64,000 nt of DNA, taken from assembly GCA_021734025.1 (NCBI GenBank), contig JAIPJS010000004.1, forward strand, positions 62,001 through 126,000, in the 5' to 3' direction. Made by a program: the position numbers and the translations under genes. Each line of letters starts with the position of its first letter. Within the stretch, counting starts at the first letter, position 1. Source of the DNA: Candidatus Neomarinimicrobiota bacterium (lineage in GTDB: Bacteria; Fidelibacterota; JAANXI01). This document shows, in pieces, positions 1 to 7,651 of the stretch. The notes beneath the pieces are model-generated. The model had not been told where the DNA came from. It was given only the letters and a program-made list of their open reading frames with translations, and made no database searches.

Positions 1-431
1 GTCCAAGGATGAACGGACTTTCTTAAGATAAGTGTGAATTCAAACGATGGCCTTTTAAATTTTGGAGCATTTTTGGCTTGTTCCGCTTGTGCGGAACCCC
101 TGCACACTTAAAGTGCCAAAAAATCGAGGCCATCTGAGGGGAGGAAGTGCCATGCTGCAAATGAAAACTTCGTGTCTGAGCACTCTAGGAGGAACCGGTA
201 ATGATAAATACGTTTGTACAAATCATTATGAAAGATAATCCGAATTATTAAATGTGTGAGTTCGAAGTTTTCTTGATTTTTTCTACCCCTTTTGGTGTCC
301 AGGTTTTCCACACAAGCGTATCAAGACAAAAGGGGTAAAGATATATTATTTATAGATTGTTAAAATTACGAAAATATAGAATGAGCAACTCACAATTGAC
401 TTGCTCATAATATTGAACGAAAGGACACATC
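1..431. other. Intergenic, no gene seen
   Basis: No credible coding frame was found here. A short perfect hairpin (TTCCGC, TTGT loop, GCGGAA) lies at 81-96. The last 100 bases are A/T-rich and may hold the promoter of the downstream methyltransferase, but I could not assign -35 and -10 boxes with confidence. Confidence 0.5.
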
Positions 432-947
432 ATGATATTCTGGACACGGATTGACACACCAGTCCATCCAATGGTATTAGTGGAGGAGGATGGAAAACTC
501 ATCGAAGTCAACATGTCCAACGCCGAACTGCCTGATGAAATTATCCAGGAGAAACTTGAGCAGCATGATCCGGATACCTACCAACAGGACTCGCCCTTTC
601 TCAACCGCGTCGAGGCGGAGCTCGCCGAATATTTCGCCGGTAAACGTACGGATTTTGACATCGGGTACGCTTTTCACGGCACGGAATTCCAGCAGAAGGT
701 CTGGAACGTGATCGCTTCGGTCCCATACGGCGAAACGCTCTCCTACGGGGAAATTGCCGGAATCATAGACAAACCGAACGCCGCCCGCGCCGTAGGAAGT
801 GCCTGTGGCAAAAATCCGGTTTCGGTTATTGTTCCTTGTCATCGCGTCCTGGCTGCCAACGGTAAACTCGGCGGCTACGGCGGTGGGTTGGACGTGAAAC
901 GGGCGCTGCTGGAGTTGGAGGGTGTGGAGTACAAAAACGAAAAATAG
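432..947 (+). CDS. ogt: Methylated-DNA--[protein]-cysteine S-methyltransferase
   Basis: This suicide DNA repair protein moves the alkyl group from O6-alkylguanine or O4-alkylthymine to its own cysteine. The 171-residue product shows the family signature PCHRV at residues 135-139, with Cys136 as the alkyl acceptor. The helix-turn-helix-like segment (YGETLSYGEIA, from residue 99) and the GGYGGG loop after the active site also fit. A weaker N-terminal ribonuclease-like domain covers about residues 1-80. Length is normal for Ogt and too short for the Ada fusion. A GAAAGGA ribosome site precedes the ATG. It stands alone, with no repair operon around it. Confidence 0.93.
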   Translation: MIFWTRIDTPVHPMVLVEEDGKLIEVNMSNAELPDEIIQEKLEQHDPDTYQQDSPFLNRVEAELAEYFAGKRTDFDIGYAFHGTEFQQKVWNVIASVPYGETLSYGEIAGIIDKPNAARAVGSACGKNPVSVIVPCHRVLAANGKLGGYGGGLDVKRALLELEGVEYKNEK

Positions 948-1136
948 GAGATTACCGCTGAGCCGCAAAGAACGCAGAGAAAGCGCTAAGGACACAACAA
1001 GATAACTTTATACCACTGCCCAACAGGTATAAATTATTGAGCATTAAATATTTACCCAACGCGTTAGGTGAAATGGTCTACACCGCCTCCTGGTATTATA
1101 TCAGTGGCATACACGCGCTAACTTTTTCAAACACCT

Positions 1137-1976
1137 ATGGATATAATTCAATTTCTGCAATCGTTCCGCAATCCGATTTTGGATGTGCTTTTTAAGTCGC
1201 TGACCTTTCTCGGGAACGAGGAGTTTTTTGTGCTCCTCCTTCCCATCGCATTTTGGACGTGGCGAAAACATGACATGCAGCGATTGACATTCCTCCTGCT
1301 TATCTCCTTTGCTATTAACGCGCTGCTAAAAAATGCCTTCGGATTACCGAGGCCGCCGGAAGCGGTGCATCTGGTACACGCCGAGGGCTTCGGGCTCCCG
1401 AGCGGACATGCCCAGGGCGCCATTGTGCTCTGGGGCTATTTCGCACTGCTTACGGAGAAGCGCTGGCTCAGGATATCGCTGGGAGTGCTTATTGGTGGCA
1501 TCGCTATTAGCCGCTTATATCTCGGCGTCCATTATCCCGGTGATGTCCTGGCCGGCCTGGCTATTGGTGGTCTCTGGCTTTGGATATTTTATATTTTTGC
1601 CCCAAAAATGGAATCCGGTTGGCGGAGCCCCCTGCTCTCCACCATCATAATGATTGTTGTGCTTTGCGTAACGTTTATGAGTTTTACCACGACAGCGCTG
1701 GGCGGCACGGTCGGCGGGCTGGCTATGGGGATGCTGGCGGGCCTCCTGTTAGAGCATCGATTTGTGGGCATGGTGCCGGAAAACCGCTTTGGGCATCAAC
1801 TGGGAAAAATCCTCCTGGGAATCTCTGGAATTGTAATACTGTATATCGGATTGAAAACGGGGTTGCCGGATTTTTACGTGTATCGCGCAGCGAGATACGC
1901 GGCTATCGGACTCTGGATCAGTTTGGCCGCGCCATGGATTTTTGTGCAGGTTGGATTATCTAAACATGGAAAATAA
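1137..1976 (+). CDS. PAP2-family membrane phosphatase
   Basis: Integral membrane acid phosphatase of the PAP2 superfamily, probably acting on a lipid phosphate such as undecaprenyl pyrophosphate or phosphatidic acid. All three catalytic motifs are visible: KX6RP at residues 65-73, PSGH at 88-91, and SRX5HX3D at 125-136. Hydrophobic helices surround these motifs, and the C-terminal third adds four or five further predicted membrane segments without an extra catalytic motif. The 279-residue length is longer than the minimal PAP2 fold because of that tail. The substrate cannot be read from sequence. It appears monocistronic. Confidence 0.88.
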   Translation: MDIIQFLQSFRNPILDVLFKSLTFLGNEEFFVLLLPIAFWTWRKHDMQRLTFLLLISFAINALLKNAFGLPRPPEAVHLVHAEGFGLPSGHAQGAIVLWGYFALLTEKRWLRISLGVLIGGIAISRLYLGVHYPGDVLAGLAIGGLWLWIFYIFAPKMESGWRSPLLSTIIMIVVLCVTFMSFTTTALGGTVGGLAMGMLAGLLLEHRFVGMVPENRFGHQLGKILLGISGIVILYIGLKTGLPDFYVYRAARYAAIGLWISLAAPWIFVQVGLSKHGK

Positions 1977-1983
1977 TTAATAC

Positions 1984-2175
1984 GCCTTGGAATGAAATTC
2001 CAAGGCTGTTTACCAATGAGTAGCCTTGCAATCTTATTACGAGGATATGCCACGCCTATGTAAAAAAGTCGCCTTGAAATGAAATTCCAAGGCTTTTACC
2101 CGATGAATAGCCTCGCAATTTCATTGCGAGGCGGAAAAAGTATCGTGACAATCGCCTTTGAATGAGATTCAAAGG
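1984..2175. repeat. Cluster of REP-like palindromes upstream of IS200-like gene
   Basis: Five palindromes of about 23 bp sit between the PAP2 gene and the transposase, at 1984-2006, 2023-2046 (degenerate), 2071-2093, 2110-2132 and 2153-2175. Two arm types occur, GCCTTGGAAT..ATTCCAAGGC and GCCTCGCAAT..ATTGCGAGGC. The arms differ in matched positions, so pairing is kept while sequence changes. Further copies occur at 2662-2723, 6052-6074, 6517-6538, 61361-61382 and 61394-61416. Confidence 0.85.
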
Positions 2176-2250
2176 CTCAATAGATAGACCAAAATCATGC
2201 CCGTAAACGGATACATTCTTGCGATTCGAACATAGGTCAGGAGGCGTTGT

Positions 2251-2655
2251 ATGAGTAATAACCGAACTGAACTGTTTTATCATTTGGTCTGGCATACAAA
2301 GGACAATGAACCGTATTTGGACCGTACAATGGAATCAATTGTTTATCCTTATATCAGACGACGGGTCGACGAATCGGAAGGCAATCTTCTTCGAATTAAC
2401 GGGACAGAAAACCATGTTCATATTTTAATCTCCATTCCTCCAAACAAGTTAGTTTCTGAATTTATCCGGAAAATCAAAGCCAGTTCTGCGACATATATTA
2501 ACAAAAACCAAGACATTGACGGTTATCTCTACTGGCAGAGAGGGTATGGAGCATTCACTGTATCGAAGCAAAATCTTAAAGCGGTAGCCAACTATATAGA
2601 AAGACAGAAACACCATCATAAAACCGGGACGCTGAAATCAGATTGGGAGGTGTAA
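2251..2655 (+). CDS. tnpA: IS200/IS605-type Y1 (HUH) transposase
   Basis: Small single-strand DNA transposase of the HUH/Y1 type. The 134-residue product has the metal-binding HVH motif at residues 55-57 and the nucleophile candidate Tyr115 in NYIERQKHH near the C-terminus. Length and motif spacing fit TnpA of IS200/IS605. A GGTCAGGAGG ribosome site precedes the ATG. No TnpB or other passenger gene is next to it. The gene is flanked on both sides by REP-like palindromes (1984-2175 and 2662-2723), the arrangement seen for RAYT-type domesticated transposases, so it may mobilise or maintain these palindromes rather than a classical IS. Confidence 0.88.
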   Translation: MSNNRTELFYHLVWHTKDNEPYLDRTMESIVYPYIRRRVDESEGNLLRINGTENHVHILISIPPNKLVSEFIRKIKASSATYINKNQDIDGYLYWQRGYGAFTVSKQNLKAVANYIERQKHHHKTGTLKSDWEV

Positions 2656-2661
2656 CCGGTC

Positions 2662-2723
2662 TCTTCCTGGAGTAAAATTCCAGGGCTGACGAGATTGAAA
2701 GCCTCGCAATCTCATTGCGAGGC
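2662..2723. repeat. REP-like palindromes downstream of IS200-like gene
   Basis: Two palindromes of the same family as those upstream of the transposase: 2662-2685 (imperfect, CTTCCTGGAG..ATTCCAGGGC) and 2701-2723 (GCCTCGCAAT..ATTGCGAGGC). Confidence 0.8.
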
Positions 2724-2748
2724 ACAAACAAAAGAACTCCGTAGTGAG

Positions 2749-3366
2749 CTACTCCGTCTCCTCCGGAAGATCGCCCAGGGACATCTCCTCCGGCAGGATC
2801 ATACCGCCGGAGATGAGGAGTTTCAGTCCCTGTTCCACGGTGAATCGGGTATCGATGGCCTCGGACTTTTTGATAAAAATGACATAGCCGGTGGTGGGAT
2901 TCGGCGTGGACGGTACGAACATGGAATGATACTCCTCCCCGTCATCGCCGGTCGTAGTACCGGTCACGAACGCCAGCGTCCAGAGGCCCTTCCGAGGGTA
3001 TTGGATTAAGACGACTTTTTTAAAGCTGGACTTCCCCTGCAAAGAAAAGGCCTGGAAGATGCTCTTCGCCGTGGAATACACATTTTTCACCAGCGGAATC
3101 CGGGCCAAAACCCGTTCCAGTACCTGGAGCGATTTCTTGCCAATAAAATTGGACGCCAATAACCCGATGAGATAGACGGCGGCGACGGTTAAAATAATGC
3201 CCATGCCCGGAACATACCACTCCACATAGTGCCTGAGATACGGGCCCAGAAAGCCATCGAAGAAGTTAAAGATCCATCGCAGCACCAGAGCGGTGAGCCC
3301 CAGCGGCCCCAGGACCAATAACCCAGTCAGCAATTTATTGCGGATACTCGCCCAGACTCTGTTCAT
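2749..3366 (-). CDS. DUF502 family membrane protein
   Basis: Integral membrane protein of the DUF502 family; its biochemical role is not established. The 205-residue product begins with a basic segment followed by two hydrophobic helices (about residues 12-32 and 52-75). It then carries the conserved soluble core (RIPLVKNVYSTAK, KKVVLIQYPRKGLW and MFVPSTPNPTTGY). Length is typical of the family. The ATG at 3366 gives the expected N-terminus. It is convergent with the IS200-like gene and divergent from the radical SAM gene, so it is probably its own transcription unit. Confidence 0.85.
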   Translation of the reverse strand: MNRVWASIRNKLLTGLLVLGPLGLTALVLRWIFNFFDGFLGPYLRHYVEWYVPGMGIILTVAAVYLIGLLASNFIGKKSLQVLERVLARIPLVKNVYSTAKSIFQAFSLQGKSSFKKVVLIQYPRKGLWTLAFVTGTTTGDDGEEYHSMFVPSTPNPTTGYVIFIKKSEAIDTRFTVEQGLKLLISGGMILPEEMSLGDLPEETE

Positions 3367-3728
3367 GTCGTGCCACTCAATTTTGACATTAAATTACCCA
3401 ATTCAGGGACAACGAAATTTAAGAACGAATCGGGGAAATGGTAGTGATTTCGTTTGAGAGTAAAGATTCTCCGCTGACATGCGAAGAACACAGAGAAAAA
3501 CAAAAAACAGAATAAATTAGCCGCGAAGATACGCCAAGAAACACGAAGATAAAAAACAACGCACTTCTAAAAACAAACGAAATTAAGAGTATCCCGCAGG
3601 GATCCCTTGGGATGACTAAGATTAAGTGAACACGCAACTGTAACACTGTAATACGAGAACACTTTGACACTGGTGTTGAACACTCCAAACTTGTATTCCC
3701 AACCATCCACCAATAGATTTACCTTCCA
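3367..3728. other. Intergenic with GGGATCCC mini-palindrome
   Basis: No gene seen. The stretch holds one copy of the dispersed GGGATCCC-centred element at 3592-3611 and low-complexity GTGTTA/AACACTG-like sequence near 3630-3690. Promoters for the two divergent genes should lie here but no convincing boxes were found. Confidence 0.45.
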
Positions 3729-5105
3729 ATGATAAAAACCCGCGCCTCCAAGAACATACTGCTCATCAACTCGTGGATATACGACTTCGCGGCATACGAT
3801 CTCTGGATTAAGCCGCTGGGATTACTCTACGTCGGAGCCTCACTGAGGCGGAACGGCTACAACATCCAGCTCATCGACTGTCTGGATCGGAATCATCCGG
3901 ACATGCGTAAAATCGAGAGCTCCGGAGACCGGAAGCCGGACGGACGCGGCAACTTCCACCGGGAGATTGTGGACAAGCCGGAAATCCTGGAGTGGGTGCC
4001 GCGCTACTTTGCCCGGTACGGCTATACCGAGGAGGTGTTTCAGCGCGAACTCGACCGCGTCGAACCACCGGACGCCGTTTTAATCACCTCGGTGATGACA
4101 TATTGGTACAAAGGCGTGGAAGCGGTGATCGCGCGAGTAAAATCAAAATTTCCGGATGTCCCGATTCTATTGGGCGGCGTCTACGCCACGCTCTGTTATT
4201 CCCACGCCCAAACAATGAGCGAAGTCAATCACGTGGTCTCCGGATATGGTGAAGAATCTGCCGTCAAATGGCTGGACGACTATTTTGGTATAGAGGCAGA
4301 ATACGATCCCGGCGATGCTGAGGGCGATCCTAAACTTCCCTGGGATCTGTATCCTGATCCCACCGCAATTGTTACGCTGACAGCCAGAGGATGCCCGTAT
4401 CGCTGCACCTTCTGTGCGACGCACGAACTGAACGACAAATTCTTCCAGCGCCGGCCGGAGACCGTCATCGACGAAATTCTGTATCACACGGAGCAGCACA
4501 ATACCAAAGAGGTGGTCTTCTACGACGACGCCCTGTTCGTGAAAAAACGGAAGCACATCGAGGTCATCCTGGACTATATTATCGAGCACGCAAATCATCT
4601 GCGCTTCCATACGCCGAACGGATTGTTCGCCAAAATGATCGACCAACAGCTGGCAGACAAACTAGTAGAGGCAAATTTCAAAACCGTCCGGCTGAGTTTC
4701 GAGACTTCCAACGAAGGACGCCGCAAGGATATGAACAATAAAGTCACAAACGACACCTTCCTCCGCGCCATGGATTACCTGGACGCCGCCGGATTTCCCA
4801 GGGAACATGTGGAGGTGTATACCCTTATGGGCCTGCCCGGGCAGTCAGGCGAAGAGGTCTACAATTCCATCGACTTTGTACACGAAGCCGGTGCGCACGT
4901 GAGCCTGGCGAGTTTCACGCCGATCCCCGGCACGGTGGATTTCCAGCGTGCTGTAGAAAACCACGATCTTGATCCGGAGACCGATCCGTTGCTGCTGAAC
5001 AACACCATTTACCCGCTCCGGGGCAACGGGTTGTCATACGACGATTACGATGCTATCCGACAGTACGCCAGACGGAAAAACCAGGAACTGACAGCGACCC
5101 GATGA
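3729..5105 (+). CDS. B12-binding-domain radical SAM protein
   Basis: Predicted radical S-adenosylmethionine enzyme with an N-terminal cobalamin-binding-like domain (about residues 8-185, with LLGGVYAT and GYGEES). A radical SAM core follows. Its [4Fe-4S] motif CxxxCxxC is visible as Cys222, Cys226 and Cys229 in TARGCPYRCTFC. The 458 residues fit the BchE/HpnP-like superfamily, but the substrate cannot be assigned. The stop overlaps the start of the DUF4416 gene by four bases (ATGA), so the two are almost certainly co-translated and probably work together. Confidence 0.88.
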   Translation: MIKTRASKNILLINSWIYDFAAYDLWIKPLGLLYVGASLRRNGYNIQLIDCLDRNHPDMRKIESSGDRKPDGRGNFHREIVDKPEILEWVPRYFARYGYTEEVFQRELDRVEPPDAVLITSVMTYWYKGVEAVIARVKSKFPDVPILLGGVYATLCYSHAQTMSEVNHVVSGYGEESAVKWLDDYFGIEAEYDPGDAEGDPKLPWDLYPDPTAIVTLTARGCPYRCTFCATHELNDKFFQRRPETVIDEILYHTEQHNTKEVVFYDDALFVKKRKHIEVILDYIIEHANHLRFHTPNGLFAKMIDQQLADKLVEANFKTVRLSFETSNEGRRKDMNNKVTNDTFLRAMDYLDAAGFPREHVEVYTLMGLPGQSGEEVYNSIDFVHEAGAHVSLASFTPIPGTVDFQRAVENHDLDPETDPLLLNNTIYPLRGNGLSYDDYDAIRQYARRKNQELTATR

Positions 5106-5641
5106 CCAAATCACGTATCCCCAGAGAAGTCCTGCCTGTGGGGGCCGTCATGGCCGTCCCGGAGGTGCCTGTCGAAAAAGTCACAAGATCCCTCGAAGAA
5201 TTTTTTGGTCAGGAACCTGTGTTGTTCGACGAGTTTTCCGTCCAGGATTTTACGGATTACTACAATGAAGAGATGGGACCGGACATCCGGAAATGGTTTT
5301 ACTACGTTCCGGCGTTGAAGGAAGTGGAAGGCTCCGAGCAGTGGAAGCGTCGCACCATTCAACTGGAATCGGAATTCGCGGAAAAGTACGATATGAACCG
5401 CCCCGTCAACATCGATCCCGGCTATCTTACGCTTTCAAAACTCATACTATTCAGTACCAAGGGATTTGCCCACCGGATCTATATCCGGGACGACATCTAC
5501 GCGGAGGTCACCCTCCAGTTTCGCCATAAGGAATTCCATCCCGTCCCGTGGACTTTTCAGGATTACCAGACGGAGTTTGCATTTGAATTCTGGACGAAAG
5601 CGCGGAAAGTGCTGCGGGGGTTGTTAGGTAATCAGGTATAA
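5102..5641 (+). CDS. DUF4416 family protein
   Basis: Small soluble protein of the DUF4416 family, function unknown. Recognisable family segments are DFTDYYNEEMG, the NIDPGYLTLSKL stretch and the HRIYIRDDIYAEVTLQFR stretch. The 179-residue length is typical. The start codon overlaps the stop of the upstream radical SAM gene. This pairing suggests a helper or shared pathway role, which is inference. No signal peptide or membrane segment is visible. Confidence 0.85.
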   Translation: MTKSRIPREVLPVGAVMAVPEVPVEKVTRSLEEFFGQEPVLFDEFSVQDFTDYYNEEMGPDIRKWFYYVPALKEVEGSEQWKRRTIQLESEFAEKYDMNRPVNIDPGYLTLSKLILFSTKGFAHRIYIRDDIYAEVTLQFRHKEFHPVPWTFQDYQTEFAFEFWTKARKVLRGLLGNQV

Positions 5642-6694
5642 GGTATTTGAAAGACCGGTTGGTAGTCCCTGCTTTAGCAGGTTCTTGACAGAAGAATGAG
5701 AATGCAGAAAGGAGAAGGGAGAAGAGAAAAAACTGTTAGTGGCTCGTTGTTGGTGGTTTGTGGTTTAGGGTAGAAGGTATGAGTATGCTCTCTCGCTTAA
5801 AAGTCGTGAAGCGGATTTAAGCGAGGGGAATCCTAAGAAATGAGAGGTATTACGTACTGCGGACTGAGTAAAAAAACCGGAGACGGGAGACTGGAAACCG
5901 GAGGCCGGAAAAGAGCAAACTGCAATAGAGTATTGGGTATAGTGTATGAGAAGATGAGGGTTTGTAGAGCAAGTTGGTCACTTGCTGGGGTCGGGAAACT
6001 TTATCAATATTGAACTGATAATACACCGCGGTGAATCCAGGGTTTAAATGAGCCTGGCAATCTCATTGCGAGGTAAATGCTATGTTGTGCAATTTTTTAA
6101 ATTATCGAATAAACCACAAAATCCTCTAAAGAGGGAACTACCAACGAGTTCGTTCGTCATAACCCTGTTGGTAGTAACCGCTTTAGCGGTGCTGTTTTTA
6201 TGAAAAATGAAGAAGATAGAAGTATGGTAAATCGCGTTGGTTGTGCCTTCAGTCTTCTCCGCGTGAAGGAAAGCGATTAAGATTAGGAGTAAGATTACGA
6301 TTAAGAGAAACCGATGTGTGCGCTACTTGAATACCCGCCCCGGAGGGATCCCTTTGGGAAACACCTGAACACCGTAACACGTTTTTCATCCTCCAGGATG
6401 AAGTTCTGAGATCCAGAAAGATAAAAGCCCCGAATGGGCGAAAGAATAACAATGGGAACCTTTGAATCAGATTCATAGGCGAAATAAAACATATCTGCAC
6501 CATTACTGCCGGAAAAGCCTCGCAATCTCATTGCGAGGTAAATGCTATATTTTGCAAATTTGTAAATTATCGAATAAACCACAAAACCCTCTAAAGAGGG
6601 GACTACCAACAGGTGAGACGTTGCAGACCTAAGACCGAGAACTCCGGACGGAGGACGGTGTTAACTATAAAACGATAACACCGTAACACTGTTT
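5642..6694. other. 1-kb gene-free stretch with duplicated repeat block
   Basis: No credible gene. It contains REP-like palindromes at 6052-6074 and 6517-6538. Each is followed by a nearly identical block of A/T-rich sequence and the hairpin CCTCTAAAGAGGG with ACTACCAAC (about 6056-6140 and 6521-6610), so a roughly 90-bp unit is duplicated. After the first copy, GTTGGTAGT and the CCGCTTTAGCGG hairpin follow (6169-6192). A GGGATCCC mini-palindrome is at 6338-6359. Confidence 0.6.
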
Positions 6695-7555
6695 TCATCC
6701 TCCAGGATGAAGAACAACATACTGATGCAACTCCGCATCCAGCTCCTTGCTGATCACCGGACAATTCACCTGAAACAGGAAGAAAATATTCAGGTCTTCG
6801 TTGTTTAGGGATTCGTAATGGGTCTGTCCCTTAGCGATGACGACATCGGCGTCGCTGAGCTGCTGTTTGACGCCTGAGCCGGCATCCTCGAATATGGTGA
6901 CCGGCGCATCGCTTCTGTTGGCTACGAGATTGACCAGCGGCTCTACGCCAACGAACGCGGCATCGTCCAGGGTGGCGTTGGTGAGCACCGGCTCTTTCCG
7001 CACCACCAGTACGATTTCGGCGGTAAACATATCCCGCAGCACTTCAATGAGCAGCCGGTCGAAGGCGAGTTCTCCGGCGGCGTTCGCAAGATAAACGACG
7101 CGATCTGCGTCGTACAGTGCCCCGGTCAGCTTATTCAAATGATTGATGCCGAATTCGGCCTTGGGAGCATACTCCAATTCCCGGTGGATATCCGCTTTCC
7201 CGTCGCCGGTCTCACCGTCAAAAACCTGTCCCGCGATGGCGTATCGTATTGCAGTTTCCAATGGGTTGCTCGACCGCTTGATCTTCTTGCGAATGCCGGG
7301 GATGATGTCCATGGCCGTCACGTTGGCTTCACTCCGCGCCTTCTGATATGGATCATCGTTGCCCAGCGAGTCGCCGATCATCCGGTGCATGCGATGGCTC
7401 ACCTCCGGCGGGGTGATATCGTCCGGCAGCTCCCGGAGCATCTCCAGCACGTTGTAGACGACCTCCTTCTTCTTGCCATCCGGTATCTGATTTTTCTGGG
7501 CGGCTTCCAGTGTCTGATTGATGATACAGGGGAAACAGTCAACGTGGGTCTTCAT
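6695..7555 (-). CDS. DUF89/ARMT1-like damage-control phosphatase family protein
   Basis: Member of the DUF89 family of metal-dependent phosphatases thought to remove damaged or surplus phosphometabolites. The 286 residues start with the CxxC element characteristic of the microbial subfamily (Cys7 and Cys10 in DCFPCI). They also contain the central NxxGE-like segment (YLANAAGELAFDRLLIE) and the late ISKGQ-equivalent region VVIAKGQTHYESL. Substrate is unknown. The gene is separated from the downstream-transcribed 0.7 kb of repeats and is probably monocistronic. Confidence 0.85.
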   Translation of the reverse strand: MKTHVDCFPCIINQTLEAAQKNQIPDGKKKEVVYNVLEMLRELPDDITPPEVSHRMHRMIGDSLGNDDPYQKARSEANVTAMDIIPGIRKKIKRSSNPLETAIRYAIAGQVFDGETGDGKADIHRELEYAPKAEFGINHLNKLTGALYDADRVVYLANAAGELAFDRLLIEVLRDMFTAEIVLVVRKEPVLTNATLDDAAFVGVEPLVNLVANRSDAPVTIFEDAGSGVKQQLSDADVVIAKGQTHYESLNNEDLNIFFLFQVNCPVISKELDAELHQYVVLHPGG

Positions 7556-7651
7556 AGGCGGGCTTTCTCTTTTCTGTGAATTAATCTTTGGAAAATTTAG
7601 ACGTTGCGCCGGGCAGAATCAATTGCCATTCACCGGCAGAAAATAGGGGTG

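Noticed and set aside
2056-2295. 79-residue minus-strand frame before the IS200-like gene
   Set aside because: It is made of REP-like palindromes and overlaps the transposase start.
6249-6609. Two minus-strand frames in the 5.6-6.7 kb gap
   Set aside because: They cross REP and GGGATCCC repeat elements and show no protein-like composition or ribosome site.
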